Assembly: GCF_029868385.1 (NCBI RefSeq)
Contig: NZ_JARWNX010000031.1
Span: 1 to 64,000 of the forward strand
Direction: 5' to 3'
Length of the DNA: 64,000 nucleotides
Source of the DNA: Nocardia cyriacigeorgica
GTDB taxonomy: Bacteria > Actinomycetota > Actinomycetes > Mycobacteriales > Mycobacteriaceae
This document shows positions 51,873 through 61,531 of this stretch, in pieces. A program made the position numbers and the translations under genes. Below the pieces are notes generated by a model. That model worked only from the letters and a program-made list of their open reading frames with translations, had not been told where the DNA came from and did no database searches. How positions within the stretch are numbered: position 1 is the stretch's first letter; each line of letters opens with the position of its first letter.

Positions 51873-54800
51873 GCGCGCGGGTCACGCCGTGGCAGCTCGC
51901 CGAGGCGCTCGGCCTGCCCCCGCCCACCGATGAGCAGGCCGCGGTGATCGCGGCGCCGCCCGGTCCGACGCTGGTCGTCGCGGGTGCGGGTGCGGGCAAG
52001 ACCGAGACCATGGCCGCACGGGTGGTCTGGATGGTGGCCAATCGACTCGTCCTGCCCGATGAGGTCCTCGGCCTGACCTTCACCCGGAAAGCGGCGCAGC
52101 AGCTGACCACCCGTATCCGCACCCGCCTGGCCCGGTTGGCGGGTGCGCCGCTGCTGCGTGAACTCGATCCGTCCGGCGGGTTGCGTGCATCGCTGGCCGG
52201 TGCGGAGCCCGAGATCAGCACCTACCACTCCTATGCGGGCCGACTGCTGACCGAACACGGTCTGCTGCTGCCGGTGGAGCCGTCGGCGACGCTGCTCACC
52301 GAAACCCAACTGTGGCAGCTGGCCCATCAGGTGGTGCGCAGCTGGGACGGTGATCTCGACACCGAACGCACGCCCGTATCGGTCACCGAGGCGGTGCTGG
52401 CGCTGTCGGGGCAGCTGGCCGAGCATCTGGTGGAACCGGAGGAGCTGGCCGAGGCGCATACCGAACTGGAGAAGCTGGTCCATACGCTGCCCGCGGGACC
52501 GCGCCAACGCGGTGGGCCGAGCCAGGAACTGCTGAAGATACTGAGAGTGCAGCGCGAACGGGTGGCGCTGCTGCCGCTGGTGCGGCATCTGGCGGAGGCG
52601 TTGCGACGGCGTGGCGCACTGGATTTCGGTGCGCAGATGTCGCTGGCCGCACGGTTGTCGGCCGAGCACGCCGAGGTCGGCGCCGCCGAACGCGCCCGTT
52701 TCCGGCTGGTCCTGCTCGATGAATATCAGGACACCGGCCATGCCCAGCGCATCCTGCTCGCCGCGTTGTACGGCGGGCACGGGCCCGGTGCGCGGCCCGC
52801 CGTCACCGCGGTCGGTGACCCCATGCAATCCATTTACGGCTGGCGTGGTGCCTCGGCCGCGAATCTGCCGCGTTTCGCCACCGACTTCCCCGCCGCACCG
52901 GGTGTTCCCGCGCCGACGCTGTCGCTGCTGACCAGTTGGCGGAATCCGCCCGAAGCGCTCGCTCTGGCCAACCTGGTCGCGGAACCCCTGCGCCGCAAGG
53001 CCATCGACGGCGGCGGGGTGACCGTCGACGCGCTGCGCGCCAAACCCGCCGCCGAACCGGGGGAGGTGGCGTTCGCGCTCACCGGCACCGTCGTCGAGGA
53101 ACGGGAATGGTTCGCCACCCGGATCGCGGCCGACTGGGCCGCACGCCACGACGCGGGGGAGCAACCACCGACCTCCGCGGTCCTGGTGCGCCGCAACGCC
53201 GATGCCGCACCCATCGCCGAAGCGCTGCGTGAGCAGGGGTTGCCGGTGGAGATCGTCGGTCTCGGCGGGCTGCTTGCCACGCCGGAGGTCGCCGATATCG
53301 TCGCCACCCTCCGGTTGATCGCCGAACCCGGCGCGGGCAGTGCGGCGGTGCGCATCCTGACCGGTGCGCGCTGGCGGATCGGCGTCTCGGATCTGTCCGC
53401 GCTCGCCCAGCGGGCCAGGAATCTGTCGATCGGTCGCGGTACGGCGGGCACCGGTGATATCACCGATGGCGCCGCGCTGGCCGTCGCGCTGCGTGAGGTC
53501 GCCCCCGAACCGGCCGAACAGGCCGGACTGGCCGATGCCATCGCCGACCCCGGTCCGCCGGAACAGTATTCGGCCGACGGGTACCGGCGCATCGTGGCCT
53601 TGGGTCGCGAACTGGCCGCCCTGCGCGAACGCAGCGGCCAACCGCTGACGGAGCTGGTCGCCGATGTGGAACGCACCATCGGCGTCGGAGTGGAGACCCA
53701 GGCCAGACGCGCCATGTCCGGTGCGGGGGCCGGGCGCGAACATCTGGATGCCTTCGCCGAGGTCGTCGCCGGCTATGCCGGTGATTCCGGCGCCTCGCTC
53801 AGCGGTCTGCTCGCCTTCCTCACCGCCGCCGAATCGGTGGAGAACGGGCTGGAACCGGGGGAGGTGGAGGTCGCGAAAGACCGGGTGCAGGTGCTGACCG
53901 TGCACGCCGCCAAGGGACTGGAATGGGAGATCGTCGTGGTGCCGCATGTGGTGCGCGATGTCTTCCCGTCGGGCAAGGCCTCCGGGAGCTGGCTCGGCGC
54001 CCTCGCCGAACTGCCGACCACCCTGCGCGGTGACCGCGCCCGCGACGACGACGGCGCCGACGGCGTGCCGGTGCTCGACCTGACCGACCTCTACGACCGA
54101 TCCGATCTGGACCGCGCCATCAAGGACCACAAGGCCGCCCTCGACCGCCGCCGTCTCGACGAGGACCGCAGACTCTTCTATGTCGCCCTGACCAGAACCG
54201 AACGGGTACTGCTGGTTTCGGGTCACTACTGGTCCGACACCAGCGCCTCGCTCAAAGGGCCGTCGGAGTTCCTGCTCGAACTGAAACAGGCGAACGAGGA
54301 CCCGGGCAGCCCCGCCAACGCCGTGGCCGAGCTCGCCCGCTGGGACGATCCGCCGGACCCCGAGGCGGTCAACCCGTTCACCGACAACCCTGCCACCGCG
54401 CGCTGGCCGCGTGACCCGCTCGGCAGGCGGCGCGACCCGATAGAACAGGGCGCCCGGCTGGTGCGCACCGCCATGACGGAACTGGCCGCGGACCCATCGG
54501 CCGGTGCCGCGCCGGAGGACGCCGAGGACGACGACCCCGACGGCTGGGCCGCCGATGTCGAGGCATTGCTCGCCGAACACCGCGGTGCCGATGCCGTCAC
54601 CGAGGAAGTGGAACTGCCCAGCAGACTGCCCGCGACGGCGCTGGTGGAGCTGCGGGCCGATCCGGGCAGACTTGCGGCGCGGTTGCGTCGTCCGCTGCCG
54701 TATCCGCCGAATCCGCTGGCCCGTCGCGGCACCGCCTTCCACGCCTGGGTGCAACGCTGGTTCGCCGCCGATCGACTGCTCGGCCTCGACGAACTACCCG

Positions 54801-55243
54801 GCGCCGCCGATACCGTCGACAGTGCCGACGCCGAGTTGGCCCGCATGCAGGAGTCGTTCCTGTCCTCGCGCTGGGCCCACCGCAGCCCTGTCGAGGTGGA
54901 GGTCCCCTTCGAGACGACCATCGCCGGCACCGTCATCCGGGGCCGGATGGACGCGGTGTTCGCCGAGCCGGACGGCCGGTGGACCGTACTCGACTGGAAG
55001 ACCGGCGCCGAACCGAATGCCGCCGATGAGCCCGCCGTCGCCGTGCAGTTGGCCGTGTATCGCCTGGCCTGGGCCCGGTTGATGGCGGCGCGCACCGGCG
55101 CGGACCCGGAGCAACTGCTCGATCGGATCGGCGCCGCGTTCCACTACGTGCGCACCGGTCGCACCGTCGCGCCCGCCGATCTACCCGGCACGAGCGAGCT
55201 GACCGAATTGATCAGTTCCGCGGCGCCCGACGACTCACCGTGA
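51869..55243 (+). CDS. adnB: AdnB subunit of AdnAB helicase-nuclease
   Basis: This 1,124-residue lead motor of AdnAB (Rv3201c type) has a UvrD-like helicase: Q-motif residues in PTDEQAAVIAA, Walker A VAGAGAGKTE, LLDEYQDT, GDPMQSIYGWRGA and [14 protein letters not shown] RecB-type nuclease closes the protein: RGTAFHAWVQ, VLDWKTG and QLAVYRLAW. It resects double-strand ends from the 5' strand for recombination or single-strand annealing. An acidic linker (about 865-905) separates motor and nuclease. Its ATG overlaps the adnA stop, ensuring equal synthesis. The last 32 bases overlap the converging DoxX-like gene. Confidence 0.95.
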   Translation: MSARVTPWQLAEALGLPPPTDEQAAVIAAPPGPTLVVAGAGAGKTETMAARVVWMVANRLVLPDEVLGLTFTRKAAQQLTTRIRTRLARLAGAPLLRELDPSGGLRASLAGAEPEISTYHSYAGRLLTEHGLLLPVEPSATLLTETQLWQLAHQVVRSWDGDLDTERTPVSVTEAVLALSGQLAEHLVEPEELAEAHTELEKLVHTLPAGPRQRGGPSQELLKILRVQRERVALLPLVRHLAEALRRRGALDFGAQMSLAARLSAEHAEVGAAERARFRLVLLDEYQDTGHAQRILLAALYGGHGPGARPAVTAVGDPMQSIYGWRGASAANLPRFATDFPAAPGVPAPTLSLLTSWRNPPEALALANLVAEPLRRKAIDGGGVTVDALRAKPAAEPGEVAFALTGTVVEEREWFATRIAADWAARHDAGEQPPTSAVLVRRNADAAPIAEALREQGLPVEIVGLGGLLATPEVADIVATLRLIAEPGAGSAAVRILTGARWRIGVSDLSALAQRARNLSIGRGTAGTGDITDGAALAVALREVAPEPAEQAGLADAIADPGPPEQYSADGYRRIVALGRELAALRERSGQPLTELVADVERTIGVGVETQARRAMSGAGAGREHLDAFAEVVAGYAGDSGASLSGLLAFLTAAESVENGLEPGEVEVAKDRVQVLTVHAAKGLEWEIVVVPHVVRDVFPSGKASGSWLGALAELPTTLRGDRARDDDGADGVPVLDLTDLYDRSDLDRAIKDHKAALDRRRLDEDRRLFYVALTRTERVLLVSGHYWSDTSASLKGPSEFLLELKQANEDPGSPANAVAELARWDDPPDPEAVNPFTDNPATARWPRDPLGRRRDPIEQGARLVRTAMTELAADPSAGAAPEDAEDDDPDGWAADVEALLAEHRGADAVTEEVELPSRLPATALVELRADPGRLAARLRRPLPYPPNPLARRGTAFHAWVQRWFAADRLLGLDELPGAADTVDSADAELARMQESFLSSRWAHRSPVEVEVPFETTIAGTVIRGRMDAVFAEPDGRWTVLDWKTGAEPNAADEPAVAVQLAVYRLAWARLMAARTGADPEQLLDRIGAAFHYVRTGRTVAPADLPGTSELTELISSAAPDDSP

Positions 55244-55622
55244 GCGCCGTGGTGATCATCGGAATCTGCAACGGCAACCGCAGCACCGAGATCAGCTTCA
55301 CCGGCCACCCGGCCTTCGAACTGCCCACCGAATCCACCGCGAACTGCACATTCGCCGGGAACACCGCGATGAACAGCGCCGCGGCCAGCCGTCCGCCGAG
55401 GCGCCGGGTGCGCGGTACGGCCAGCGCGGTGGCCACACCGAGTTCGGCGACCCCCGAGGCGTAGGTATAGCCGCGGGCGCGACCGGGCAGCTTGGGCGGC
55501 ACGATCGAATCGAACGGCTTCGGCACCACGAAATGCAGCACACCCATCCCGAACAGCGCGGCGGCCATCACGAGCGCGGGCTTCTGGCTGGTATCGGGTT
55601 CGGTGGACGAGGAAACTGCCAT
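55212..55622 (-). CDS. DoxX-like membrane protein
   Basis: This 136-residue protein has four hydrophobic helices and the DoxX family run LFGMGVLHFVVPKPFDSIVPPKLP (about 23-46). DoxX proteins are quinone-linked or thiosulfate/oxidative-stress membrane proteins in some species, but the role here is unknown. The start is ATG at 55620-55622. The 233-base gap behind it (55623-55855) contains no other feature that I can support. Confidence 0.78.
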   Translation of the reverse strand: MAVSSSTEPDTSQKPALVMAAALFGMGVLHFVVPKPFDSIVPPKLPGRARGYTYASGVAELGVATALAVPRTRRLGGRLAAALFIAVFPANVQFAVDSVGSSKAGWPVKLISVLRLPLQIPMITTALTVSRRAPRN

Positions 55623-55855
55623 GCGCCCACTCTAAGCCGCTCTTTCCGCGCGATGTCCCGGCGGCTTCGACCGCACCGCGTTCGTGCGCCGCCCACCTCC
55701 GCGCTCGCCTGCGGTAGTGACATCCGGGCCGTACTCCCGCGTCGACGCCGTCGCCCCGCGCGGTCACGGGGTAGGCTCCCGTCCTGTGCCGGAGGGTGAA
55801 ACAAGGCCGCAGCCGTGGAATTCGGGCGGAATCGGTACCGGGGAATCAAGGACCG

Positions 55856-56935
55856 GTGAGCGCATTGCTCGATGATCTGGGTGACCGCGCGCGCAGTGGG
55901 TTCGGGCGGATCACCGATAAACCCGACTTCGCTCTCGTCGGTGTGCTGCGCATTCCCGAGGTGCAGACCAGCCCGTGGACCTCGCTGACGCGCCGGGTGC
56001 TGTTCGCCATCGCGCTGCTGTTCGGCGCCGCCCTGGTGGTGTTCATCGGCCGCGACGGCTACCGCGATGCCTCGGAGAACCCGCTGTCGTTCCTCGACGC
56101 GCTGTACTACGCGACGGTGTCGCTGTCGACCACCGGATACGGCGATATCTCGCCGATCACGCCGACGGCCAGGCTGATCAACATCATCGTCATCACCCCA
56201 CTGCGCGTGCTGTTCCTCATCGTGCTCGTCGGCACCACGCTCAGCGTGCTGACGGAACGGTCCCGCCAGGCATTCAAGATTCAGCGTTGGAGGCACAGCG
56301 TGCGCAATCACACCGTCGTCATCGGATACGGCACCAAGGGCCGCACCGCGATCGACGCCATGCTCGGTGACGGTGCGTCGCCCTCGGAGATCGTCGTGGT
56401 CGATACCGACTCGCTGGCCCTGGAAGCCGCGGCCAACGCCGGTCTGGTCACCGTGCACGGCTCGGCCTCGCAGTCGGATGTGCTGCGGCTGGCCGGTGTG
56501 CAGAACGCCTCCTCGATCGTGGTCGCCACCAACCGCGACGACACCGCCGTACTGGTCACGCTGACCGCGCGCGAACTCACCAAGAGCGCCAAGATCGTCG
56601 CCTCCATCCGGGAAGCCGAGAACACCCATCTGCTGCGGCAATCGGGCGCCGATTCGGTGGTGGTGTCCTCCGAGACCGCGGGCCGGCTGCTCGGCATCGC
56701 GACCACCAAACCGACGGTGGTGGAGATGATCGAGGATCTGCTCACCCCGGAGCAGGGCTTCGCGGTGGCCGAACGCGAGGTCGAGCCCGGCGAGGTCGGC
56801 GGCTCCCCGCGCCACCTCAGCGATATCGTGCTCGGCGTGGTGCGCGCGGGTGAGTTGATCCGGGTCGGCGAACCGGAGGTCGACGCCCTCGATCACGGCG
56901 ACAAACTGCTGTATCTGCGCCGCGCGGGCCGCTGA
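55856..56935 (+). CDS. Potassium channel with RCK (TrkA) domain
   Basis: This 359-residue channel has two membrane helices (about 48-68 and 110-130) around a pore loop with the K+ selectivity filter TTGYGD, followed by a cytosolic TrkA-N (RCK) domain starting VVIGYGTKGRTAIDAML (about 155) and a TrkA-C-like end. It would pass K+ under control of NAD(H) or another nucleotide. It matches Rv3200c. The GTG at 55856 is preferred to an earlier in-frame start lacking family sequence. Confidence 0.9.
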   Translation: MSALLDDLGDRARSGFGRITDKPDFALVGVLRIPEVQTSPWTSLTRRVLFAIALLFGAALVVFIGRDGYRDASENPLSFLDALYYATVSLSTTGYGDISPITPTARLINIIVITPLRVLFLIVLVGTTLSVLTERSRQAFKIQRWRHSVRNHTVVIGYGTKGRTAIDAMLGDGASPSEIVVVDTDSLALEAAANAGLVTVHGSASQSDVLRLAGVQNASSIVVATNRDDTAVLVTLTARELTKSAKIVASIREAENTHLLRQSGADSVVVSSETAGRLLGIATTKPTVVEMIEDLLTPEQGFAVAEREVEPGEVGGSPRHLSDIVLGVVRAGELIRVGEPEVDALDHGDKLLYLRRAGR

Positions 56936-56980
56936 CGACACCCCGCTGCGCCCCGTCCGCACTCCACTAAGCTCGGGATC

Positions 56981-57880
56981 GTGGCATTCCAGCTCAACAG
57001 CGTTCCGCTGCTTTCCCGTTCCGCCGTCGACCGGGCCGAGGAGGTGCGCGCCGACCCGCAGGCATTGAAAGAGGGCTGGTCCACCGCCAAGCTGCTGCGG
57101 ATCAACCGGCGTGGCCAGGTGCGCTTCGCCGAGGGCACGCTGGTCTTCGACGCGGCGGTCGAGCTGGCCGCCGAACCGGATCCGGCGGCGGTGTTCCTCG
57201 GTATCGCCGATGGTGTGCACCTGTGGGCCGTGCGCGATGCCGAACTCGCCGGATCGCTGCTCGATCTGCGCGCCATGGCCGCGACCGTCGACGATTTCAC
57301 CGCCGGTCTGCTGTCCTCGGCGTTGGCCCTGCTGAACTGGCACGACAAGGCCGCGTTCCACGCGGCCGACGGCACCCCCACCGTAGCGGTCAAGGGCGGC
57401 TGGTCACGCGCCACCGAAGCCGGGTTCGAGGAGTTCCCGCGCATCGACCCCGCGGTGATCTGTCTGATCCACGATGGCGGCGATCGGGCGCTGCTCGCTC
57501 GTCAGCACAGCTGGCCGGAGACGCTGTTCTCGCTGCTCGCCGGATTCGTCGAGGCGGGTGAATCGCTGGAACGCTGCGTCGAGCGGGAGATGCGCGAAGA
57601 GGTCGGCCTCGAGGTGGGCGATATCCAGTACCTCGGCAGCCAGCCGTGGCCGTTCCCGCGTTCGCTGATGCTCGGGTTCAGCGCGGCCGCCGACCCGGAT
57701 CAGCCACTGGTCTTCTCCGATGGCGAAATCGCCGACGCGCACTGGTTCACCCGCGCCGAAGTGCGCGCGGCGCTGGCCGCGGGCGATTGGTCGTCCCGCT
57801 CGGCCGATACCCGGCTGTTGCTGCCCGGCTCGATCTCGATCGCCAGGACCATCGTGGAATCCTGGGCCGCGCTCGACTGA
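56981..57880 (+). CDS. nudC: NAD+ diphosphatase NudC
   Basis: This 299-residue NUDIX enzyme splits NAD(H) to NMN(H) and AMP and, in bacteria, removes NAD caps from RNA. The NUDIX box begins GFVEAGESLE and ends MREEVGLEVG, and it is followed by the NudC-specific SQPWPFPRS. The four cysteines of the zinc ribbon seen in E. coli NudC are missing: the matching stretch (about 125-155) has AFHAADGTPT and WSRATEAGFEE. The GTG at 56981 has TAAGCT (56968-56973) ending seven bases before it, a leaderless layout. Confidence 0.9.
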   Translation: MAFQLNSVPLLSRSAVDRAEEVRADPQALKEGWSTAKLLRINRRGQVRFAEGTLVFDAAVELAAEPDPAAVFLGIADGVHLWAVRDAELAGSLLDLRAMAATVDDFTAGLLSSALALLNWHDKAAFHAADGTPTVAVKGGWSRATEAGFEEFPRIDPAVICLIHDGGDRALLARQHSWPETLFSLLAGFVEAGESLERCVEREMREEVGLEVGDIQYLGSQPWPFPRSLMLGFSAAADPDQPLVFSDGEIADAHWFTRAEVRAALAAGDWSSRSADTRLLLPGSISIARTIVESWAALD

Positions 57881-57899
57881 GCGCGGCGAGTCGAGTCGG

Positions 57900-58157
57900 T
57901 CAGGAGATGGCGGCCAGTGCCTGCTTGACCTGGGCCAGCGACGGATTGGTCGCGGTCGAACCATCGGCGAACTTCACCGTCGGGACCACATGGTTGCCGC
58001 CGTTGACGCTGCCGACGAACTCGGCGGACGCGGGGTCCTGCTCGATATCGATCTCGGCATAGGTGATACCCGCCTCGTCCAGCTGCTTCTTCAGCCTGCG
58101 GCAATAGCCGCACCAGGTCGTCGAGTACATCGTCAGATCAGGGTTCTGCTCGGTCAC
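57900..58157 (-). CDS. mrx1: Mycoredoxin 1
   Basis: This 85-residue glutaredoxin-fold protein has the WCGYC active site (about 15-19) and [10 protein letters not shown] as the cis-proline loop. Mycoredoxin reduces mycothiol mixed disulfides with the mycothiol pool, a trait of actinobacteria. It matches Rv3198A. The start is the GTG at 58155-58157. It converges on nudC with a 19-base gap and is divergent from uvrD2. Confidence 0.93.
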   Translation of the reverse strand: MTEQNPDLTMYSTTWCGYCRRLKKQLDEAGITYAEIDIEQDPASAEFVGSVNGGNHVVPTVKFADGSTATNPSLAQVKQALAAIS

Positions 58158-58261
58158 GGATCGTGCAACGTCCGATACGCCGTTCCTGTTCCGCCGGTCT
58201 ACCGGAAGCGACCGCAGCCGTGCGCGCCGTGGCCGACACCCCGCTGTCGGTGCACGCTGTC

Positions 58262-60421
58262 ATGATGGACCGCGTGCCCGCACTCGACCTCACCGCACTC
58301 GACCCCGAGCAGGCCGCCGCCGTGCGGGCGCCACGCGGCCCGGTGTGTGTGCTCGCCGGCGCGGGCACCGGCAAGACAAGGACCATCACCTACCGGATCG
58401 CACATCTGGTCGCCGCCGGGCAGGTCAAGGCCGATCAGGTGCTCGCGGTGACCTTCACCGCCAGGGCGGCGGGGGAGTTGCGCGGACGGTTGCGGTCACT
58501 GGGTCTCGGCGGTGACGCCAACCAGGTGCAGGCGCGCACCTTCCACGCGGCCGCGCTCCGTCAGCTGCGCTACTTCTGGCCACAGGTCGTCGGCGATGTG
58601 CCGTGGCGGCTGCTCGACAGCAAGTTCCCGGTGGTCGCGCAGGCCGCCCACCGCGCGGGGCTGCCATCGGGCACCGAGAGCGTGCGCGATCTGCTCAGCG
58701 AGATCGAATGGGCGAAATCCTCGCTCATCGCCCCCGAGGACTATCCGGCCGCCGTCGGCCGCCACCACCGCGACACCCCGTTCGACGCGCACCGGATCGC
58801 GCAGGTCTACACCGGTTACGAAACGCTCAAGACCACACCGGACGGATTGCTGCTCGACTTCGACGATCTGCTGCTGCACACCGCGGCGGCCCTCGAGGAC
58901 TATCCGGCCGTCGCCGACGAATTCCGTGGCCGCTACCGCTGTTTCGTCGTCGACGAATATCAGGACGTCACCCCGCTCCAGCAGCGAGTCCTCGACGCCT
59001 GGCTGGGCGAGCGCGACGATCTGACCGTGGTGGGCGACGCCAACCAGACCATCTACTCCTTCACCGGCGCGAGCCCCGCCCATCTGCTCGATTTCTCCCG
59101 CCGGTTCCCCGACGCGACCGTCATCCGACTCGAACGCGACTACCGCTCCACACCACAGGTGGTGTCGCTGGCGAACCGGGTGATCGGCATGGCCCGCGGA
59201 CGTATCGCGGGCACCCGATTGCAGCTGATCGGTCAGCGTGCCGACGGCCCCGAGCCCACCTTCGCCGAATACGACGATGTTCCCGCGGAGGCGGCGGGCG
59301 TCGCGCGCGATATCGCGGAACTGATCGCCTCGGGCACCCCCGCCGCCGAGATCGCCGTGCTCTACCGGATCAATGCGCAATCGGAGACCTATGAGCAGGC
59401 GCTGACCGAACGCGGCATCCCGTACCAGGTGCGCGGAGGCGAGGGTTTCTTCACCCGCGCCGAGGTCCGCCAGGCCGTGCAGGCATTGCGGCAGGCCGCC
59501 GCCCGCGACGACCTGCCCGATCAGGCCCGCACCGGCGCCGCCCTGGTCACCCTGGTCCGCGCCGTGCTCGCCCCGCTCGGTCTCACGGCCACCGAGCCGA
59601 CGGGTGCGCAGGCGCGGGAGAAGTGGTCGTCGCTGGTCGCGCTGGTCCAGCTCACCGAGGAACTCACCACCCACGACGAGCGCCTCGACCTCCCCGGCTT
59701 GTTGCGCGAGCTGGCCGCGCGCGCCGAGGCCAGGCATCCACCGACGGTTCAGGGCGTCACTCTGGCGTCCTTGCACGCGGCCAAGGGCTTGGAATGGGAC
59801 GCCACCTTCCTGGTCGGCCTCTCCGACGGCACCCTGCCGATCGCGCATGTCCTCGCCGATGACGGGTCCGTCGCCGATCAGGCCGCCCTGGAAGAGGAAC
59901 GGCGCCTGCTCTACGTCGGCGTCACCAGGGCGCGCGAGCATCTGCGGCTGTCGTGGGCGCTGGCGCGCAATGCGGGCGGCCGTCGCACCCGGCGCCGCTC
60001 CCGTTTCCTCAACGGACTGGTCCCCGACGATTCCCCGGCCTCGCGCATTGCCGCACCGTCGACCGATCGGTCCGCCGACGGCACCCGGCCGCTGTGCCGG
60101 GTCTGCGCCAAACCGCTGATCGGCACCTACTCCACAATGCTCGGCCGCTGTCGCCGCTGTCCCGCCGAACTCGATGCCGAACTGCTCGCCGCGCTGCACG
60201 AGTGGCGGGCGGAGAAGGCGCAGGATCAGCGGTTGAAGGAGTTCAGCGTGTTCACCGACACGACGCTCACCGCCATCGCCGAACAGCTACCCGCCGACGA
60301 TGCCGCGCTCGCCGCGATTTCGGGCATCGGGCCACGCAAGATCGAACAGTACGGCGCCGAGGTCATCGCACTGGTGCGCTCGCGCACCGGATCGAATCAC
60401 AAAACCGCAGGTAGAAAATAG
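58262..60421 (+). CDS. uvrD2: DNA helicase UvrD2
   Basis: This 719-residue SF1A helicase has Walker [12 protein letters not shown] (about 34-44), [32 protein letters not shown] and [12 protein letters not shown]. After the motor come a tetracysteine zinc motif (CRVC, 14 residues, CRRC at about 617-637) and a C-terminal HRDC domain ending [13 protein letters not shown], the layout that defines mycobacterial UvrD2 (Rv3198c). It acts in DNA repair and is essential in mycobacteria. Two ATGs lie side by side (58262 and 58265). Its TAG stop lies next to the whiB7 promoter. Confidence 0.95.
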   Translation: MMDRVPALDLTALDPEQAAAVRAPRGPVCVLAGAGTGKTRTITYRIAHLVAAGQVKADQVLAVTFTARAAGELRGRLRSLGLGGDANQVQARTFHAAALRQLRYFWPQVVGDVPWRLLDSKFPVVAQAAHRAGLPSGTESVRDLLSEIEWAKSSLIAPEDYPAAVGRHHRDTPFDAHRIAQVYTGYETLKTTPDGLLLDFDDLLLHTAAALEDYPAVADEFRGRYRCFVVDEYQDVTPLQQRVLDAWLGERDDLTVVGDANQTIYSFTGASPAHLLDFSRRFPDATVIRLERDYRSTPQVVSLANRVIGMARGRIAGTRLQLIGQRADGPEPTFAEYDDVPAEAAGVARDIAELIASGTPAAEIAVLYRINAQSETYEQALTERGIPYQVRGGEGFFTRAEVRQAVQALRQAAARDDLPDQARTGAALVTLVRAVLAPLGLTATEPTGAQAREKWSSLVALVQLTEELTTHDERLDLPGLLRELAARAEARHPPTVQGVTLASLHAAKGLEWDATFLVGLSDGTLPIAHVLADDGSVADQAALEEERRLLYVGVTRAREHLRLSWALARNAGGRRTRRRSRFLNGLVPDDSPASRIAAPSTDRSADGTRPLCRVCAKPLIGTYSTMLGRCRRCPAELDAELLAALHEWRAEKAQDQRLKEFSVFTDTTLTAIAEQLPADDAALAAISGIGPRKIEQYGAEVIALVRSRTGSNHKTAGRK

Positions 60422-60451
60422 GTTGTCGGTTCTTCCGAGATCGCATACGGT
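60412..60451 (+). promoter_or_regulatory. whiB7 promoter with AT-rich WhiB7 element
   Basis: TTGTCG (60423-60428), a 17-base spacer and TACGGT (60446-60451) form a good promoter for the whiB7 leader. Just before the -35 lies an AT-rich block (AGAAAATAGG, 60413-60422), as in WhiB7-activated promoters of mycobacteria, where the WhiB7 AT-hook binds. It overlaps the end of uvrD2. Confidence 0.7.
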
Positions 60452-60527
60452 GGGATACACGCACCGGGAGGGTATCTCGGCGCGACCAGTTCAGACGGAT
60501 TACGAGTACAGGAGGGAGGCAGACGAA

Positions 60528-60854
60528 ATGAACAGCATCACCGCATTCGACGTGATGGGTACCGACGTGTCTTTGTCGGCTGTTTCTGCCTCCCGGGGGA
60601 TCCTCGCCATGCAGGGGATCGGTCTGTCCGGCATCGGTGCATTCGGCACACACGTGGACACCACGCTCACCCCGATTTTTATCGATCCGCAGGACAAGCC
60701 AAGCGCTGGCTGGCATCTGGCCGCTGCACCCGCAGCCGTCGGCGCCTACGCGGCTGAAACCGGTGTCGAGCCGGTGCAGCTGCTGGCAGCACGCCTCCGC
60801 AACGCACACCCAGCGTCCGTGATCAGGACTCGACACAGATGTCGACCTAGGTAG
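60528..60854 (+). CDS. Upstream ORF in the whiB7 leader (108 aa)
   Basis: A strong AGGAGGGAGG ribosome site lies eight bases before this ATG. The 108-residue product shows no family I recognise: a small-residue-rich N-terminal half, a middle with FIDPQDKPSAGWHLAA, and an end VIRTRHRCRPR. The last eleven codons alternate arginine with other residues and use AGG, CGA, AGA, CGA and AGG, rare in such a GC-rich genome. It stops 23 bases before the attenuator stem. whiB7 of mycobacteria and its Streptomyces relative have regulatory upstream ORFs, so this is most likely a leader peptide that senses stalled ribosomes, though it is unusually long. Confidence 0.65.
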   Translation: MNSITAFDVMGTDVSLSAVSASRGILAMQGIGLSGIGAFGTHVDTTLTPIFIDPQDKPSAGWHLAAAPAAVGAYAAETGVEPVQLLAARLRNAHPASVIRTRHRCRPR

Positions 60855-60876
60855 GGAACTCTCTCCCCGACCTCCT

Positions 60877-60948
60877 GGCCACGGATCGCACAACGCGAAA
60901 CCGTGGCCATTCTTCTCCGGCCCTTCAGCCGGTAGCCCCGGTTTCGCG
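60877..60948 (+). promoter_or_regulatory. whiB7 attenuator: exclusive hairpins
   Basis: A terminator-like stem pairs GGCCACGG (60877-60884) with CCGTGGCC (60901-60908), followed by ATTCTTCT. A competing stem pairs CGCGAAACCG (60894-60903) with CGGTTTCGCG (60939-60948), both perfect. The two share 60901-60903, so both cannot form. A small CCGGC/GCCGG hairpin lies between. The layout fits antibiotic-induced antitermination of whiB7. Confidence 0.75.
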
Positions 60949-60993
60949 AATGAACGACACCGAACCGCTGCAAACGAGCTGAAGGAGAACGAC

Positions 60994-61314
60994 GTGTTCA
61001 CCGCAGAGAGCTGGCCGACGGCCACTACTGACGTGACATGCCGAACCGTGGCAACCGCTCCCCGTGACCAGGGGGTCACCACCACCCTGCCGTGCCGTGC
61101 AGGCGACCCCGACCTGTGGTTCGCCGAGAGCCCGGTCCAGTTGGAGCAGGCCAAGGCGCTGTGCGCGTCCTGCCCCATCCGTAAGGGCTGCCTGAGCGCC
61201 GCCATGGATCGCCGTGAGCCGTGGGGTGTCTGGGGCGGTGAGATCTTCGACCAGGGTGTCGTGATCGCCCGCAAGCGGCCCCGTGGCCGCCCCCGCAAGG
61301 TCGCTTGTGTTTGA
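60994..61314 (+). CDS. whiB7: WhiB7 antibiotic-resistance regulator
   Basis: This 106-residue WhiB protein has four cluster cysteines (C34, C57, C60 and C66 by count), the turn GVWGGE, and a C-terminal AT-hook RGRPRK that marks WhiB7. WhiB7 activates intrinsic resistance genes against ribosome-targeting antibiotics by binding the primary sigma factor and AT-rich promoter DNA. GAAGGAG precedes the GTG at 60994. The long leader with an upstream ORF and attenuator controls it. It follows uvrD2, as in mycobacteria. Confidence 0.95.
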   Translation: MFTAESWPTATTDVTCRTVATAPRDQGVTTTLPCRAGDPDLWFAESPVQLEQAKALCASCPIRKGCLSAAMDRREPWGVWGGEIFDQGVVIARKRPRGRPRKVACV

Positions 61315-61331
61315 TCGGGCTGTGTTTGATT

Positions 61332-61443
61332 GCGCCGCCTGCGGCGGCGCGTGTTCGCGGCCCCTTGGGGTCTCGCGTCTCCGCTACCGCTGCTTGCCTT
61401 CGGCTTGCGCAGCGGTAGCGGAGACGCGAGACGGGCCGCGAAC
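61332..61443. repeat. Terminator hairpin plus 33-bp double-stem palindrome
   Basis: Between converging whiB7 and the M48 protease gene lie a compact stem (61332-61339 with 61343-61350) and a much larger structure. In the latter, 61353-61363 pairs with 61433-61443 (11 bp) outside 61372-61393 with 61409-61430 (22 bp), both perfect, with short unpaired bulges (8 and 2 bases) and a 15-base loop. It is stronger than needed for termination and may be a repeat unit. The rest of 61444-61531 has no gene. Confidence 0.75.
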
Positions 61444-61531
61444 TGTGGGGCTCGGTCTCGCTTCGCTCGAAAATTGGGGTGGACCTGCCGTTGTCCTTGG
61501 TCGGGGAGTCAGGCGACGTCTTTGGTCGGGG

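Noticed and set aside
60300..60527. Extension of the whiB7 leader ORF upstream into uvrD2
   Set aside because: It overlaps the HRDC end of uvrD2 and the promoter. The strong AGGAGG site fixes the start at 60528.
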